Shown: positions 1-13,300 of the stretch, piece after piece | Numbering within the stretch: the first letter of the stretch is position 1 | How the letters are laid out: each line of letters starts with the position of its first letter | Source: Heterodera schachtii | Lineage: Eukaryota; Nematoda; Chromadorea; Rhabditida; Heteroderidae | Assembly (NCBI GenBank): GCA_023374025.1 | Contig: SIJG01000191.1 | Span: 22,494 to 86,493, forward strand | DNA length: 64,000 nucleotides | Reading direction: 5' to 3' | The notes under the pieces: model-generated | Told to the model about the DNA's origin: nothing | The model's input: only the letters and a program-made list of their open reading frames with translations | Databases searched by the model: none | Program-made: the position numbers and the translations under genes

Positions 1-3000
1 TCTAACCTTCATAGAAGTTTATTTGATTCTTAAAAATACTTTTTAATATCTTAGTATTTAAATCTAGGATAGCTATTTTAATTTCGGCAAGAGCAAATAT
101 ACCTTTATTTTCTTTTCATGAGTTTTGAGACACAAAAGCATAAGACAGCTCCACTTTTTCATTCAAACAAATATTTTTCATTTTTATTAATTTCTTTATT
201 TAAATATGCCATAATTTTTTAAGGTAGTTCATAATTATTTAAATTGAATAGCTAAGAATATTTTTTTCGATTCATTAAAACTTGAATTGTTTCAATAGTA
301 TTATTATTTTTTTATTGCAAATTATTATAATTTTTTTCGTTCAATAATTGAAATTTAATTTTTTGTTGCCTTAAATATAAATGTTAAAAAAAAATTAATT
401 TTAATAGGCCCATTTTGTTATTTTTAATGTATTATTTCATTGAATTTTATTAGAATGAATATATATTAATTAGTTAATTTTCTTGAATTATCGTAAAAGT
501 TCCAAAAATTTTTTTAATATTCTTAATTATTTGGTTTATAATTAAATTTAAGAGCGACAGGAGGAAATAATAAATGTATATTTTATCAAATGGAAATATT
601 AAGTACAAAAAGTCTTATAAATATTAATTATTTTTAATGGTTACCCAATCTAAGATTTTTTATTTATGATTCACGCAATTATATTCATATGAAAATTAAA
701 TTAAGGCTTTTAATTTTTATTATATTTGGAGCAAACCATAATTAATAAATATTAAATGAATAAGAATAATAATAAACAAAAACAGGTTATATTTTTAGAT
801 ATTTTAATGCTTTATTACATTAATTTGTTAAATTATTTGAGTTTAAGTAAATTAATTATAGAATTCATTCATAAAATTTATAATATTTTATTTCTATATT
901 TTTTCATTGTTTTAAATTATATCAAAAACATTTTTTATTCCTTTTTAAGTAAAATATTTTAATAATTTTCATAAGGCCCCATATACTTTAAAAATGTTTG
1001 TTCTATTAATATTTCAATATTAATCCACCATATTATTTATTTTATTTATAATAATCGCTAATTTAATTTTTATTTAAATTTTAGTTCATTATACTTTTCA
1101 AACTTTCGATACTTATTCTGTGTCTCAATAATTTTAATTTTAAATAAAAATAAATGTATGCTCGCATTGTATTGTTGCATAGTCACAATGAAATTTGATT
1201 GTTATTAAAGATAAAGTGATTATATATTTCCTAGATTTAAATAAATTACTGTTTAAATTTCTTTAATTCGATGAAAAATATAGTTTTAATATTTTACTGT
1301 TTTGGGAATTTTATTTTGAAAAAAATCTAATGTTTGATTTATATTATTTGCTGATATTATCGCATAGATTATATCTTACTATATTTTAAATTAACAACGT
1401 ATATCCATTGTAATTTATTAGTAAATTTTACTTTTTTTAAAATTGACCATTGAATTCAAATTTAATTTATTTAATTTGATCTTTTCTTTTTAAATTTTTT
1501 GGTAATATTATATTAAAATTTTTTAAAATTCACTTATTAATTGCAAAACACTGTCATAAAATTATAATATAAATTTATAACATACATAAATTAACAAAAA
1601 AGTAATATTAATAATTTTCCCAATGTGCTTAATGACATACATCTTTATATTTAATTTCAATTCATTAAATATTTTAACACATAAAACCAAAAAATTATTT
1701 AATAAAATTTATTCCCATTGATTATTTTAAATTTTTATACATTTCATTTTTACTTGATTAATTTATAATCCAGATAATATGTTGTTTTAACTTTTTATTA
1801 GCAATTTTTTGTGCTAAACAAATATAATTTTTTTAATTTAACAATATTTGCTTTTATTTTTATTTTTTATTATATTATATGAAAATATACTCGATGTTTT
1901 TGCATATCGATTGAATCAGGCCAATTCTGCTTCTGACTTGTAATAAAATTATAATTATACGAAAAATTAATTTACTAAATGCAAATAAAACTAAATTAAA
2001 TACTAATGATTTAAAATATGAATGTATATTGCTTATTCTATTATTTATGCATTATTATATTATTACTGCATGTACTCTACTTTTACATTGGTACGCTTGT
2101 ACTCGGTCACGGAAAAGGTATATCATTCTCGGGAGTCCCTCTCGTTATGCTTTAATTTAATTAACAATTTTCAAAGACATATTTTTCGTTTTCACAATAT
2201 TTAAAGATTTAAAAAAGTTTATTCTTTATTACTTTTTATATGCCGAAATGTGCGAATCAGTTTTATCTTAGCGACTCAACTTAAAATTCTTATTTATATG
2301 TTTTTATTTTATTATATAAAATGCGTATTAGCTTAATAAATATTTATAATAAAAATAATTTATGCTTATTTTAGATAAATATCCCAACGCTGTATGAAAT
2401 TCTTATAATAAGAAGCACTGTAATTTGTTTTGTTTTGTTGTACATCTGATGAGAATTTTAATAAATATGAGTGAACAAAATTTTGTTTTAATAAACAATT
2501 AAAAATGAATGTTTTAATTTTAATATGTTAAACATTTTAAAATAAAATAAGTGCTGATAGTTATATCATTTTTACAAATTTTATGAATTAAATTTCTAAA
2601 GTAAAGACATAATATATAAATGTTAATTGTGCCGATGGGAAAAGGGATTTTTTAATTTGAAGCCAGCAGCTAACATTTAGTCAGTCATATACATATAAAA
2701 AAGAAATACATAATTACAATATTAAAATTAAATTCTTAAGTAAAAATTTTTAGATCATTTTCAAAAATATTTACCTTAATTTTTGAATATTTTATGAATA
2801 CAATAAAAATGACGATTAAATTTGTAAAAAAATTATCCAATTTTTCCAGAAAAATTTTCCAAACCCCCTAAGAATTTTTTTCGAAAGTTTCCCCTGATTT
2901 CAAGCCATTTTTGACTTTTGAGGTCACCATGAAGAAGTAATGTGTTTAAGTTGGTTAAAGACTTTTTTGATCAGCATTAAAAGTTAGCAAGAAGAAATTT

Positions 3001-6000
3001 TTCTAAATTATTTATCGCTATATAAATCTAGTTTTGGTCGATTTAACATTTTGCTCCATTTTTCGCACCCCAAGCCCAAACGAATGAAACAATTGTAAAT
3101 TTTAAAACATTTAACATATCTTGTGATTTTTTAAAATCTTTTTGAGAAAACAATGCATATTATATTTTAAAATCAAAAACTGACTTGCAAAACATTTTAT
3201 TATGGAAGATAGTAAATTTCATTTTAAAAGAAAAACTAAATTCTATAAATATGTTCAACAAACAAATGACTATTATTACGCAGTTCACTTCATTTTATCT
3301 TAAAGAAAAATTGGCAACATGAAAAGTAATTAATAGTTAAACATCAATTTTAAAAAGTTGATGCAATAGTAATTTTTAAATAATAAAGTTTTATTTCTAA
3401 TAATAGACTTCTAATTGAAATTTCTAGTTGAATTAATAAATCGCCGTTTGCGTCGCCTTTTCCACTACTGAAAATTCGAGAAATAAAAATACAATTAATG
3501 AAGAAAACCCTTGTAGCATAAAAAATAATTGTTTTATAAAATAAAGATTAAAAATTATTTTATCTGACAGTAAAAAAAAAGTTAAATACCTTTTTAATTT
3601 TATTGCATATTATTTATTACAAATTTCTGTGTTTGTCAAAATATTATATATGCTAATATTTAAATTTATCCTATTTTATTTACCAAAAATCGTCGACATT
3701 AAAAATATAGTCATTTGTTCCCAGCGGCGAAATTCCGAGTCTACAGCCAGTCTCTTCGGTATTGATTAATTGTCGTTTGAATTAAATATATAATAAATTA
3801 AAACTCAAATAAAAAATGTTTAAGTATTAGACCAAAAACGATTTTGAGATCACAAATAGAATAAACAATGTTAATATATTTGTTGAAAAATAAAGCTATT
3901 AATCTTTAAAAAAATAAAACACTATAAAACCATAAATAATTAATTAAAAAACAAAAATATTATAAATTTAATTGTTAAAATTTTTATTATTTAGAGAAAA
4001 AATAAAATTTTTCAATTAATGTAACAATTAATATAAAGGTAGTAAAACATTTTAAAATTAAATTATGGAATTAAACTATTTCGATTTTCTTTTTTGTTTC
4101 CTTAGCAGATTATTTTTGTCTTTTAATGTGTTCCTATTAAAAGGCATGACTATTTATAACCTAAAATTTATCGTTTTATAAAAATGGCATTCTTAATTGA
4201 AAGCGTTGATCTACTTTAAAAAGTAATTCATTTCTTAAACAGAATTGAAATTTCACTTTTTTATGTAACCAATAAATTTTTTGTATATTGTTATTTCTTC
4301 CCTAAGAAGGTATTTATTAATATATCTAAATAGCCAAATTATATCAGATATTTTCGTTTTTACAAGTAATTTTATTTTAAACATTATATAATTTTTATTT
4401 AGTGTTCACGTTAAATACTACCAAAACGCCTGAGCGCTTCACAAGTAATTAATTTAAAAAAATTGATTATGCAAAAAATTTTATGTTTTTATAAATAATA
4501 ATAAAAATAATGAATTTTTGTAAAAATTATTTTTATTCCCTTTACTTGGCACCCAAACGCAGTTTCATTTTTTATTGTTATTTTTGATACAATCAATTTA
4601 TTTTATTTTTTAATAAACTTTACAGTAATATAAATCATGAAAACATTTAAATTTATCTATTCATTTTTATTTCGTACCAATTAAACATTTTTAATACTAA
4701 AACTTTGGGTATCAAAATTACAGGTATATATATTTAAATATTAATATTTATTATTTAGTTTATAATTATTCAAACATTCATGAGATGAAATGGCAAATGT
4801 TAAAAAATGAAAATTCGGTTTTTGGTCATATAATAAAACATCCTTTAATATTTTTATTAGTTACTCACATATTTCTGATTCATGATTTAAGAAAATATAG
4901 TAATTAATTCTTTATAAAAAAGTTCTTTTTTTTTTATTTATTCACACAATTAATGCGATTTTGTCACAATTTAAATTTATTTTGTTAATATCAAAAAATA
5001 AATATTTGCCAATTTTTAACTTTTATATTTTCAAGCATTTGTATTTTTTGCTGATTCTAATTTAATTCGGTTTACTCTGTATTACCAAAAAAAGTCAAAT
5101 CAAAATTTTACAATAAATAAAATATTTACTAGTTTTATTATTCATGTTTTTTATTTAATACAATTAAATATTATAAAATAGGTTATTTTAATTGATTTAT
5201 AATTTTTTTCATTAATTAATTATTATTATTATTATTATTTTAGCGTTTTTAACTTTATTTTCTTGAGTCCTTATTAATTAAATTTTTTAAATTTGAAATC
5301 TGCTCAGGTTAATGGTTGATTTATTTTTTACATTATAATTTTGCTTCCGTTAATTTATATACTCCTAAAGAAATATTTTAACTCCTAAGTGAAAATTATC
5401 TATTAATTAACCTTGACTTGCAACAACAAAAGGTCCAAAATTAATTCTTTTTGTTTTTATAAATTTTATATTTATTTTTTTTGTCTCGGTTTATTATTGC
5501 TTTGGCTTCTATTACAATTTAAATTCAAAATTTTTTACTTATATGCAATTATAAGAAAAAAATATTATATTTTTTAAATATTTTGCTTTCGATAAATTAT
5601 TATTTATTAAAATTGGTCACGGTCGCTCTTTGTTTGGCTTGGCAGATTTGGCCTACCCTTATAAATTTAAAACAACTAATCTACATTTCTCAACAATATT
5701 TATTTAAAAATATTATTTTCTGATAAATTTATTCAAAAAATATTAAAACATTTAAACATTTACAATAATAATTTAAACGATATGTTAATGTAATTTAATT
5801 AAATTATGTGTTATTTTAGATTTCAGTAATTTTAGTATGTATTCCTAACTTCTATAAATGATTTATGACAACTGAAATTTTTTATCAAAAAATGATTTAT
5901 CAATCTCTTATGCAATTATTAAAAATAAATCTTATAATTAATTACACTTAATAATTAATAATCTAAAAATTTGAAATCGGCATTTAAATAAAAAATAATG

Positions 6001-6078
6001 AAAACAATGATTAAAAAAAGAAAATAAAAATTGCAAATATATTCGCATCCAAGGCTAAAAATTATTTAATTTTTGCAG
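1..6078. other. AT-rich DNA without recognisable genes
   Basis: Open frames here are short and made of Ile, Leu, Phe, Tyr, Asn and Lys, as random AT-rich DNA gives. A simple (ATT)n run lies near 5,217-5,240. A possible short exon (coding-like residues ending at a GGAAAAG|GTATAT donor) lies near 2,070-2,117, but no acceptor is seen. GC-richer patches at 3,440-3,470 and 3,720-3,765 have no open frame or RNA-like fold that I can support. Confidence 0.6.
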
Positions 6079-6148
6079 AGTGAAAGTGCGAGTACGAATA
6101 ACATTTCTTTTTCATGATTGGCGCGGCGCATTTGGTATAAATTTTTAA
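6079..6148 (+). other. Possible terminal exon fragment
   Basis: A TTTTGCAG acceptor is followed by an open frame of 22 codons starting one base in, reading VKVRVRITFLFHDWRGAFG and ending at TAA. Trp, Gly, Asp and Arg codons with GC-rich bases (GGCGCGGCGC) stand out from the surrounding AT-rich DNA, which is the only support for coding. No upstream exon could be joined to it, and the protein family is not recognised. It may equally be a fragment of a GC-rich dispersed repeat, since similar GCGC/CATTTG words recur near 55,430. Confidence 0.2.
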
Positions 6149-7348
6149 GGAAACATTTGTTATGGAAAACTGCGAATCTCAATATTTATATTATATAAAA
6201 GCATTATTGGGACTAAAATTATATGCCCAGAATAGTTATGAAATAGAAATCTATATTAGTAAAGCTAAATAACTGTAAATAAATATTACTGTTTGGAATA
6301 TACGTTAAAACGGAAAATGAAACATTTTATTCTTTTGCACAATAATTCAAAAAGTAATCCTTTGTATCACGAATGTAGAAACGCAGAAATCTGCATTAAA
6401 ATTATAATAAGTAAAATATAATATAAAGAATGCATATTTTTATATAATCTTATTTTTGATATAATTATGAAATGGCATTTTTATTACAGTGACACGGGCT
6501 AAATGACATTTTTTTCTCATCATCAACAAGTTTACCTTTTTAATGAGATTTATTCGAACTAAAGATGGTTCCTTGGATGACTAACTTAATCTCATAAGTA
6601 ACAACTTTATCGATAGCTATTTATAAAATTAAATAAAGAAAATAAATATAATTTTATTAAAATTAAAACGACAAATGATTTTTTAGTTTGAATTATGTTA
6701 AGAATATAAAACAAAAATAACATAAAAAATAAGCATATAAAAAAAGAAACATTAAAAATTCTTATAATTCTTTATCTTCAAAAGGTTGGCTTATATGATG
6801 TTACATTCATAAAATATTTGTTTAAGAAATTTTAAAAAACGATAAATTGGTTCTATCAAACTAAAATAAGAAACATTAAGATTAATATTACACATAAAAA
6901 AAAGAAATTCTATGAATTAAATTACCAATAAATGAATGAAAAAAAATAAAAATTAAAGTTCAAAAATTTATATCCTAAAAACGCTTTTTAATTTTTATTA
7001 AAGATAAAAAATGAATGATCATTATCCAAATAAATTAAAAATGAAAGAAAATAAAGAAAATTTTAGCTTTATTTAAAAAAACAAGAATAATGTATATAAA
7101 GAAAACTTTTCATGTATTCCATTTGCTATATTAAATTGTAATCAGCTAGTATTTTTTTCAATATTTAGTGATATTTGCTGTCATACCTTTGTTCATTGAT
7201 GAAATACGAACGAAAAAGGATTAAAATAAACTATAAACAATTTATTTTCATTCAGTTTAAAAAATATATAAATATAACTATCACGAGAATTAATAAAAAG
7301 TAAAACTAAAAATAAAAATAAAATTGTTGTATTTTTTACAAGTTAAAT
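6149..7348. other. AT-rich interval, nothing seen
   Basis: Low-complexity A/T DNA. No credible exon, RNA gene or repeat structure was found on either strand. Confidence 0.55.
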
Positions 7349-7519
7349 ATGATGAGCTATTTATCGTATGGACTCAGCGATAGTAGGAACGAATGGGTAT
7401 GGACAATTAATTATTGGGCCAATAATAATTATATTTATCAATTTCAATGCGAACCAAAAGTTGAATCTTTTAGAAATTATTTTTTAATAAGCTACAAGCG
7501 GAAGATTTATAATACATAA
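7349..7519 (+). CDS. Candidate small ORF of unknown function
   Basis: Fifty-six codons from ATG to TAA. The frame is open for nine further codons upstream. The composition is unlike random AT-rich translation: residues 3-25 contain Gly, Ser, Asp, Arg and Glu and three tryptophans (in part NEWVWTINYWANNN), followed by a cysteine in QFQCEPKVESF. There is no signal peptide, membrane helix or known domain that I recognise. It could be one exon of a split gene or a relic of a mobile element protein. No acceptor or donor was firmly assigned, so the start is simply the first ATG after the upstream stop. The neighbourhood within 1 kb is AT-rich and featureless. Coding status is inferred from composition only. 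Confidence 0.3.
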   Translation: MMSYLSYGLSDSRNEWVWTINYWANNNYIYQFQCEPKVESFRNYFLISYKRKIYNT

Positions 7520-9991
7520 TTTTAAATAATATTTAAAAAATTTCCATTAATAATAAATATTAAAACAATGTAAAAAGCTCACAAATAATGTTTTTTAAAT
7601 TCTAATTAAAAATCAAAGAATTTATCGTAATATTTTAATTAATATCTAATAAAATAATTATTATGACTTGGACTTCAAATTTAATATTCTTACAAAAGAT
7701 AAAATCACGATAAGTCTGATAACGAAAAACAATACGAAATAAAGTTAATCGTATAAAAACCTAAATAAAAAATTCAAAACACTGTCAGATTAAGTGTTAA
7801 TAATAAATAACAAAATTAATAATAATAATAATAATAAATAATAGAAATTAGAGTGGAACCTGAAAAAGATTACTTCATGGTGTTCAGTGTGCCAATTTGT
7901 TGAGAATTTTGGTTAAGAGCTTTATAGTCAATTTTCAAGAATTTGCTAAAAGTATTTAATAAAATTATTAAAAGCATATTTAGACCACTTTCTCTTCCCT
8001 TATCGAGATTTTACTCGTTTAATTTATAAAAATATGGAATATAGTTAGAATTAGAAAAAGTAATTAGTACATATGCAAAAAGATTAAATTAAAAGTGATG
8101 TGGCAGCTATTGTCAATTGGCATAAAAAAATGAAAGATACCTAAAATATTTAAGAGTTATATAGATTTAGCGCAAATAAGCAAACAATATTTTTAAAGCA
8201 AATCATAATTTTTACTTTTTTAAATAAATGTATGATGGAACCCACATATTCCACGAATTTATGCAAAGCGTAGAACTGCTGAATAAGTAGGTGGTAAAAC
8301 TCTAGGTGGCAAAAGTTTCGTCAACATGTGTATTGGATAAAATTAATAAATTGCATGGTTTAAAATTTACATTCAGAAAATATATAAATAAATGCTTAGA
8401 TGTTAAAAATATAAAAATAAATAAACTTAATATCAATATATTTTTTAATTTTTATAATAATAAAAAATGATGAACAATTTAAGAATTTTTAAATACTCAA
8501 AAATAATATGGCAATAATTAGAAGGAATTGTCTCATAAGCTTGGAAAGCCATGTTGAAATCCGCAAACCAATGAAAGATTAAAATAATTAAAAATAAAAT
8601 AAATAAACAAAACTTTAAAATTATATAGCTCTAATTTGTAAGACAAGCAAAAAGTTGATTTTAAAATTACTTCAATTTCATTTAATTTTGTTAAATTCTT
8701 TCAGCTCCAAAAAGATATTAAATGTTGCAAGAACTGTAAATAAACATTGTCATATGCAAGACAAAGTTTTTCACCATTATTGCGATTTAATCGTTTATAT
8801 ATTTTACTTGTTTTCGTTTTACTAAATGATTATTTTATAATATTGATGATTAAAGCAATTTCTTTTTCTCTAAGGTTATTCATATTTTTGTTTTTAACAT
8901 TTTTGCGTTCATTTTGCAAAATCAACAATCTCTTTTCGCTCTGTCATTACAGTAATTAGTAAGTAAGATAAAATGAATTTAAATTAAATAATTTTTAAAA
9001 TTGCATGAATTTTGAATTGAACTGGGTAAAAATTAACTTCATTTTGCCATAAACATATAATAAAACTAATAAAATCCCGATGCAATCTTAAATGTACTAA
9101 TGTGTATCGAATTCAAGTTCGTGGGACCAAATGCTTAAATTCACTGCAACTCATTTCAATTGGCATAATAATGATTTTTAAATAAGTTTAACAAAAGAGC
9201 CGATATTGTAATGGAAACCAATTAAAAGATAAATTAATGAATGACTTTAAAGGAATAAAAAAAACAATTGCAATGGAAATTATTAATGATTTAAAGCTTA
9301 ATTAAATCATTCCTTTTCGGATTTTCCCAAAAAAAGACATTCAGTAAATTAAATATGATTACAAAAAATAATTATAAAATATCAGTATAGAAAATTGATA
9401 TCAATTTATATAAATAAATGCTAATTGAAAGCAATTATCTTTTTTAACGTTGCAATTATTACAAATACTTATTAAAAAGAAAAATTTCTACTTTCTGCAT
9501 TTAAAATTTATTAATACTACTTAAGGATTTAAATAATTTATATTTAAGAATGAATATATTAATTTGGTAAATTACAAGAATATTTTCTTAAAGAAATTGA
9601 GTAGCCAGATTTTATATTAAATAAGTAATTTTTTTTTGCCAATTTTCACAGTTCATTTTATGATAAATATCTTGTTCTAGCTAATCTCTCCCATCAAGAA
9701 AAATTAAAAAAGTATGGCAAAGTAAATTAAGTATCAGCTACCTTCATTAATTTCTAGGGCTGTTAATTCTTGGCTAATACCTAAAATTTTGCACACTTAA
9801 TACGTGTAAATGATAAGCAAAAAAAAAAAATTCCACTTCGTTTGTAACTTATACGATTAAAAAAAAGTAATCAAAAAATACTTTTCTTCAATTTGATAAA
9901 TCTCTTGCATCAGCTTACCTCACTAATTAAATTTTCGGTTCGCAAATATAAATAGCATTAAAAGTAATAAATATTTATCAAAATTATATCA
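7520..9991. other. AT-rich interval with an (AAT)n run
   Basis: An (AAT)n microsatellite lies near 7,817-7,842. On the minus strand a patch around 8,225-8,335 reads MLTKLLPPRVLPPTYSAVL before a stop, which may be a gene relic, but neither splice sites nor a family could be assigned. A hydrophobic frame at 8,747-8,959 lacks an ATG start and has only AT-rich codons, so it is not called. Confidence 0.5.
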
Positions 9992-10303
9992 TTACCATTC
10001 TATGTTTCCATAATTGTAAAATTCGCATGTGTCGTGTCTGTGTTTTCCACCACAGAAAGCGCATGGTGTCAATTCGCCCTGCGAATTTATTGCCAATGTT
10101 CGCCTTTGCACGTGCCCCTCGCCCTTCAATTCCAATCGCCCCATTTTCTCCTTTTCCTTTCTCGATTTTTCCCCGCACTTTGCTAGCGCGCCCTCTTTTT
10201 GCTTTTCGTCATCATTCGCCCATTTCTCCCATTTCTGTCCGCTCAACGGACAGTTGCGGCTGATGTTCAGTCGCAACAGGTTTGTTTTTGTTATAATGTT
10301 CAC
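9992..10303 (-). pseudogene. Decayed BEL/Pao-type gag fragment with zinc knuckle
   Basis: The minus-strand frame (103 codons) ends with a zinc knuckle of the form C-x2-C-x3-H-x4-C in the peptide CAFCGGKHRHDTCEFY. That spacing, followed by an aromatic residue, is typical of the gag nucleocapsid region of BEL/Pao retrotransposons rather than the C-x2-C-x4-H-x4-C of Ty3/gypsy or retroviruses. Upstream it is rich in Lys and Glu (residues ~25-65), as gag linkers are. The first ~12 codons of the frame come from the neighbouring satellite A sequence, so the true protein start is lost. No protease, reverse transcriptase or LTR is found nearby. GC content is much higher than the flank, which marks an inserted piece. 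Best read as a truncated retroelement relic at the left edge of the satellite block; family assignment moderately sure. Confidence 0.6.
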
Positions 10304-13300
10304 CGCGAATCTTTCGCATATAGTCCAAGTCTATGGCGATTTCCAACAATTATCTATAACCAATTAAATCCTTTCGTTCTGTCCTAAAAAGTCTCGTTAC
10401 TTTAATTTTGTAGATCGTAGATATTTCGTATTTTTCTTTTTACAATTATGCCAGCTAAATTTGTAAAAAGGCAGACAATATTTTTTATATTAAACTAAGT
10501 AGTGTGCCGTCAGTTATGAACGCATCTGACCTCTAAGTTACAAATAAAAACATTATATATTCTGTCACCATAAATTTATGCAATTATTTTAATGCTTATT
10601 TTCTTTTAACGGGTAGAATTGCACAAGTCTATGCCGGTTTGTTTTTGTTATAATGTTCACCGCGAATCTTTCGCATATAGTCCAAGTCTATGGCGATTTA
10701 CAAAAATTATCCCTAACCAATTAAATCCTTTCGTTCTGTCCTAAAAAGTCTCGTTACTTAATTTTGTAGACCGTAGATATTTCGTATTTTTCTTTTTACA
10801 ATTACGCCAGCTAAATTTGTAAAAAGGCAGACAATATTTTTTATATTAAACTAAGTAGTGTGCCGTCAGTTATGAACGCATCTGACCTCTAAGTTACAAA
10901 TAAAGACATTAAATATTCTGTCACCATTAATTTATGCAATTATTTTAATGCTCATTTTCTTTTAACGGGTAGAATTGCACAAGTCTATGCCGGTTTGTTT
11001 TTGTTATAATGTTCATCGCGAATCTTTCGCATATAGTCCAAATCTATGGCGATTTCTAACAATTATCCCTAACCAATTAAATCCTTTCGTTCTGTCCTAA
11101 AAAGTCTCGTTACTTTAATTTTGTAGACCGTAGATTTTTCGTATTTTTCTTTTTACAATTACGCTAGCTAAATTTGTAAAAAGGCAGACAATATTTTTTA
11201 TATTAAACTAAGTAGTGTGCCGTCAGTTATGAACGCATCTGACCTCTAAGTTACAAATAAAAACATTAAATATTCTGTCACCATAAATTTATTCAATTAT
11301 TTTAATGCTTATTTTCTTTTAACGGGTAGAATTGCACAAGTCTATGCCGTTTTGTTTTTGTTATAATGTTCACCGCGAATCTTTCGCATATAGTCCAAGT
11401 CTATGGCGATTTCCAACAATTATCCCTAACCAATTAAATCCTTTCGTTCTGTCCTAAAAAGTCTCGTTACTTTAATTTTGTAGTCCGTAGATATTTCGTA
11501 TTTTTCTTTTTACAATTACGCCAGCTAAATTTGTAAAAAGGCAGACAATATTTTTTATATTAAACTAAGTAGTGTGCCGTCAGTTATGAACGCATCTGAC
11601 CTCTAAGTTACAAATAAAAACATTAAATATTCTGTCACCATAAATTTATGCAATTATTTTAATGCTCATTTTCTTTTAACGGGTAGAATTGCACAAGTCT
11701 ATGCCGGTTTGTTTTTGTTATAATGTTCACCGCGAATCTTTCGCATATAGTCCAAATCTATGGCGATTTCCAACAATTATCCCTAACCAATTAAATCCTT
11801 TCGTTCTGTCCTAAAAAGTCTCGTTACTTTAATTTTGTAGACCGTAGATATTTCGTATTTTTCTTTTTACAATTACGCCAGCTAAATTTGTAAAAAGGCA
11901 GACAATATTTTTTATATTAAACTAAGTAGTGTGCCGTCAGTTCTGAACGCATCTGACCTCTAAGTTACAAATAAAAACATTAAATATTCTGTCACCATAA
12001 ATTTATGCAATTATTTAATGCTCATTTTCTTTTAACGGGTAGAATTGCACAAGTCTATGCCGGTTTGTTTTTGTTATAATGTTCACCGCGAATCTTTCGC
12101 ATATAGTCCAAATCTATGGCGATTTCCAACAATTATCCCTAACCAATTAAATCCTTTCGTTCTGTCCTAAAAAGTCTCGTTACTTTAATTTTGTAGACCG
12201 TAGATATTTCGTATTTTTCTTTTTACAATTATGCCAGCTAAATTTGTAAAAAGGCAGACAATATTTTTTATATTAAACTAAGTAGTGTGCCGTCAGTTAT
12301 GAACGCATCTGACCTCTAAGTTACAAATAAAAACATTAAATATTCTGTCACCATAAATTTATGCAATTATTTAATGCTCATTTTCTTTTACGGGTAGAAT
12401 TGCACAAGTCTATGCCGGTTTGTTTTTGTTATAATGTTCACCGCGAATCTTTCGCATATAGTCCAAATCTATGGCGATTTCCAACAATTATCCCTAACCA
12501 ATTAAATCCTTTCGTTCTGTCCTAAAAAGTCTCGTTACTTTAATTTTGTAGACCGTAGATATTTCAGTATTTTTCTTTTTACAATTACGCCAGCTAAATT
12601 TGTAAAAAGGCAGACAATATTTTTTATATTAAACTAAGTAGTGTGCCGTCAGTTCTGAACGCATCTGACCTCTAAGTTACAAATAAAAACATTAAATATT
12701 CTGTCACCATAAATTTATGCAATTATTTTAATGCTCATTTTCTTTTAACGGGTAGAATTGCACAAGTCTATGCCGGTTTGTTTTTGTTATAATGTTCACC
12801 GCGAATCTTTCGCATATAGTCCAAATCTATGGCGATTTCCAACAATTATCCCTAATCAATTAAATCCTTTCGTTCTGTCCTAAAAAGTATCGTTACTTTA
12901 ATTTTGTAGGCCGTAGATATTTCATATTTTTCTTTTTACAATTACGCCAGCTAAATTCTAAAAAGGCAGACAATATTTTTTTATATTAAACTAAGTAGTG
13001 TGCCGTCAGTTCTGAACGCATCTGACCTCTAAGTTACAAATAAAAACATTAAATATTCTGTCACCATAAATTTATGCAATTATTTTAATGCTCATTTTCT
13101 TTTAACGGGTAGAATTGCACAAGTCTATGCCGGTTTGTTTTTGTTATAATGTTCACCGCGAATCTTTCGCATATAGTCCAAATCTATGGCGATTTCCAAC
13201 AATTATCCCTAACCAATTAAATCCTTTCGTTCTGTCCTAAAAAGTATCGTTACTTTAATTTTGTAGGCCGTAGATATTTCGTATTTTTCTTTTTACAATT

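Noticed and set aside
756..962. 68-codon frame in the left AT-rich region
   Set aside because: Composition (Asn, Lys, Ile, Leu, Phe, Tyr) is that of random AT-rich sequence.
8747..8959. Hydrophobic 70-codon frame resembling a membrane protein
   Set aside because: It lacks an ATG start and has only AT-rich codons for Phe, Leu and Ile, as chance frames in such DNA give; no splice context.
10027..10387. Plus-strand frames over the gag relic
   Set aside because: They are antisense shadows of the minus-strand zinc-knuckle frame and run into the satellite.
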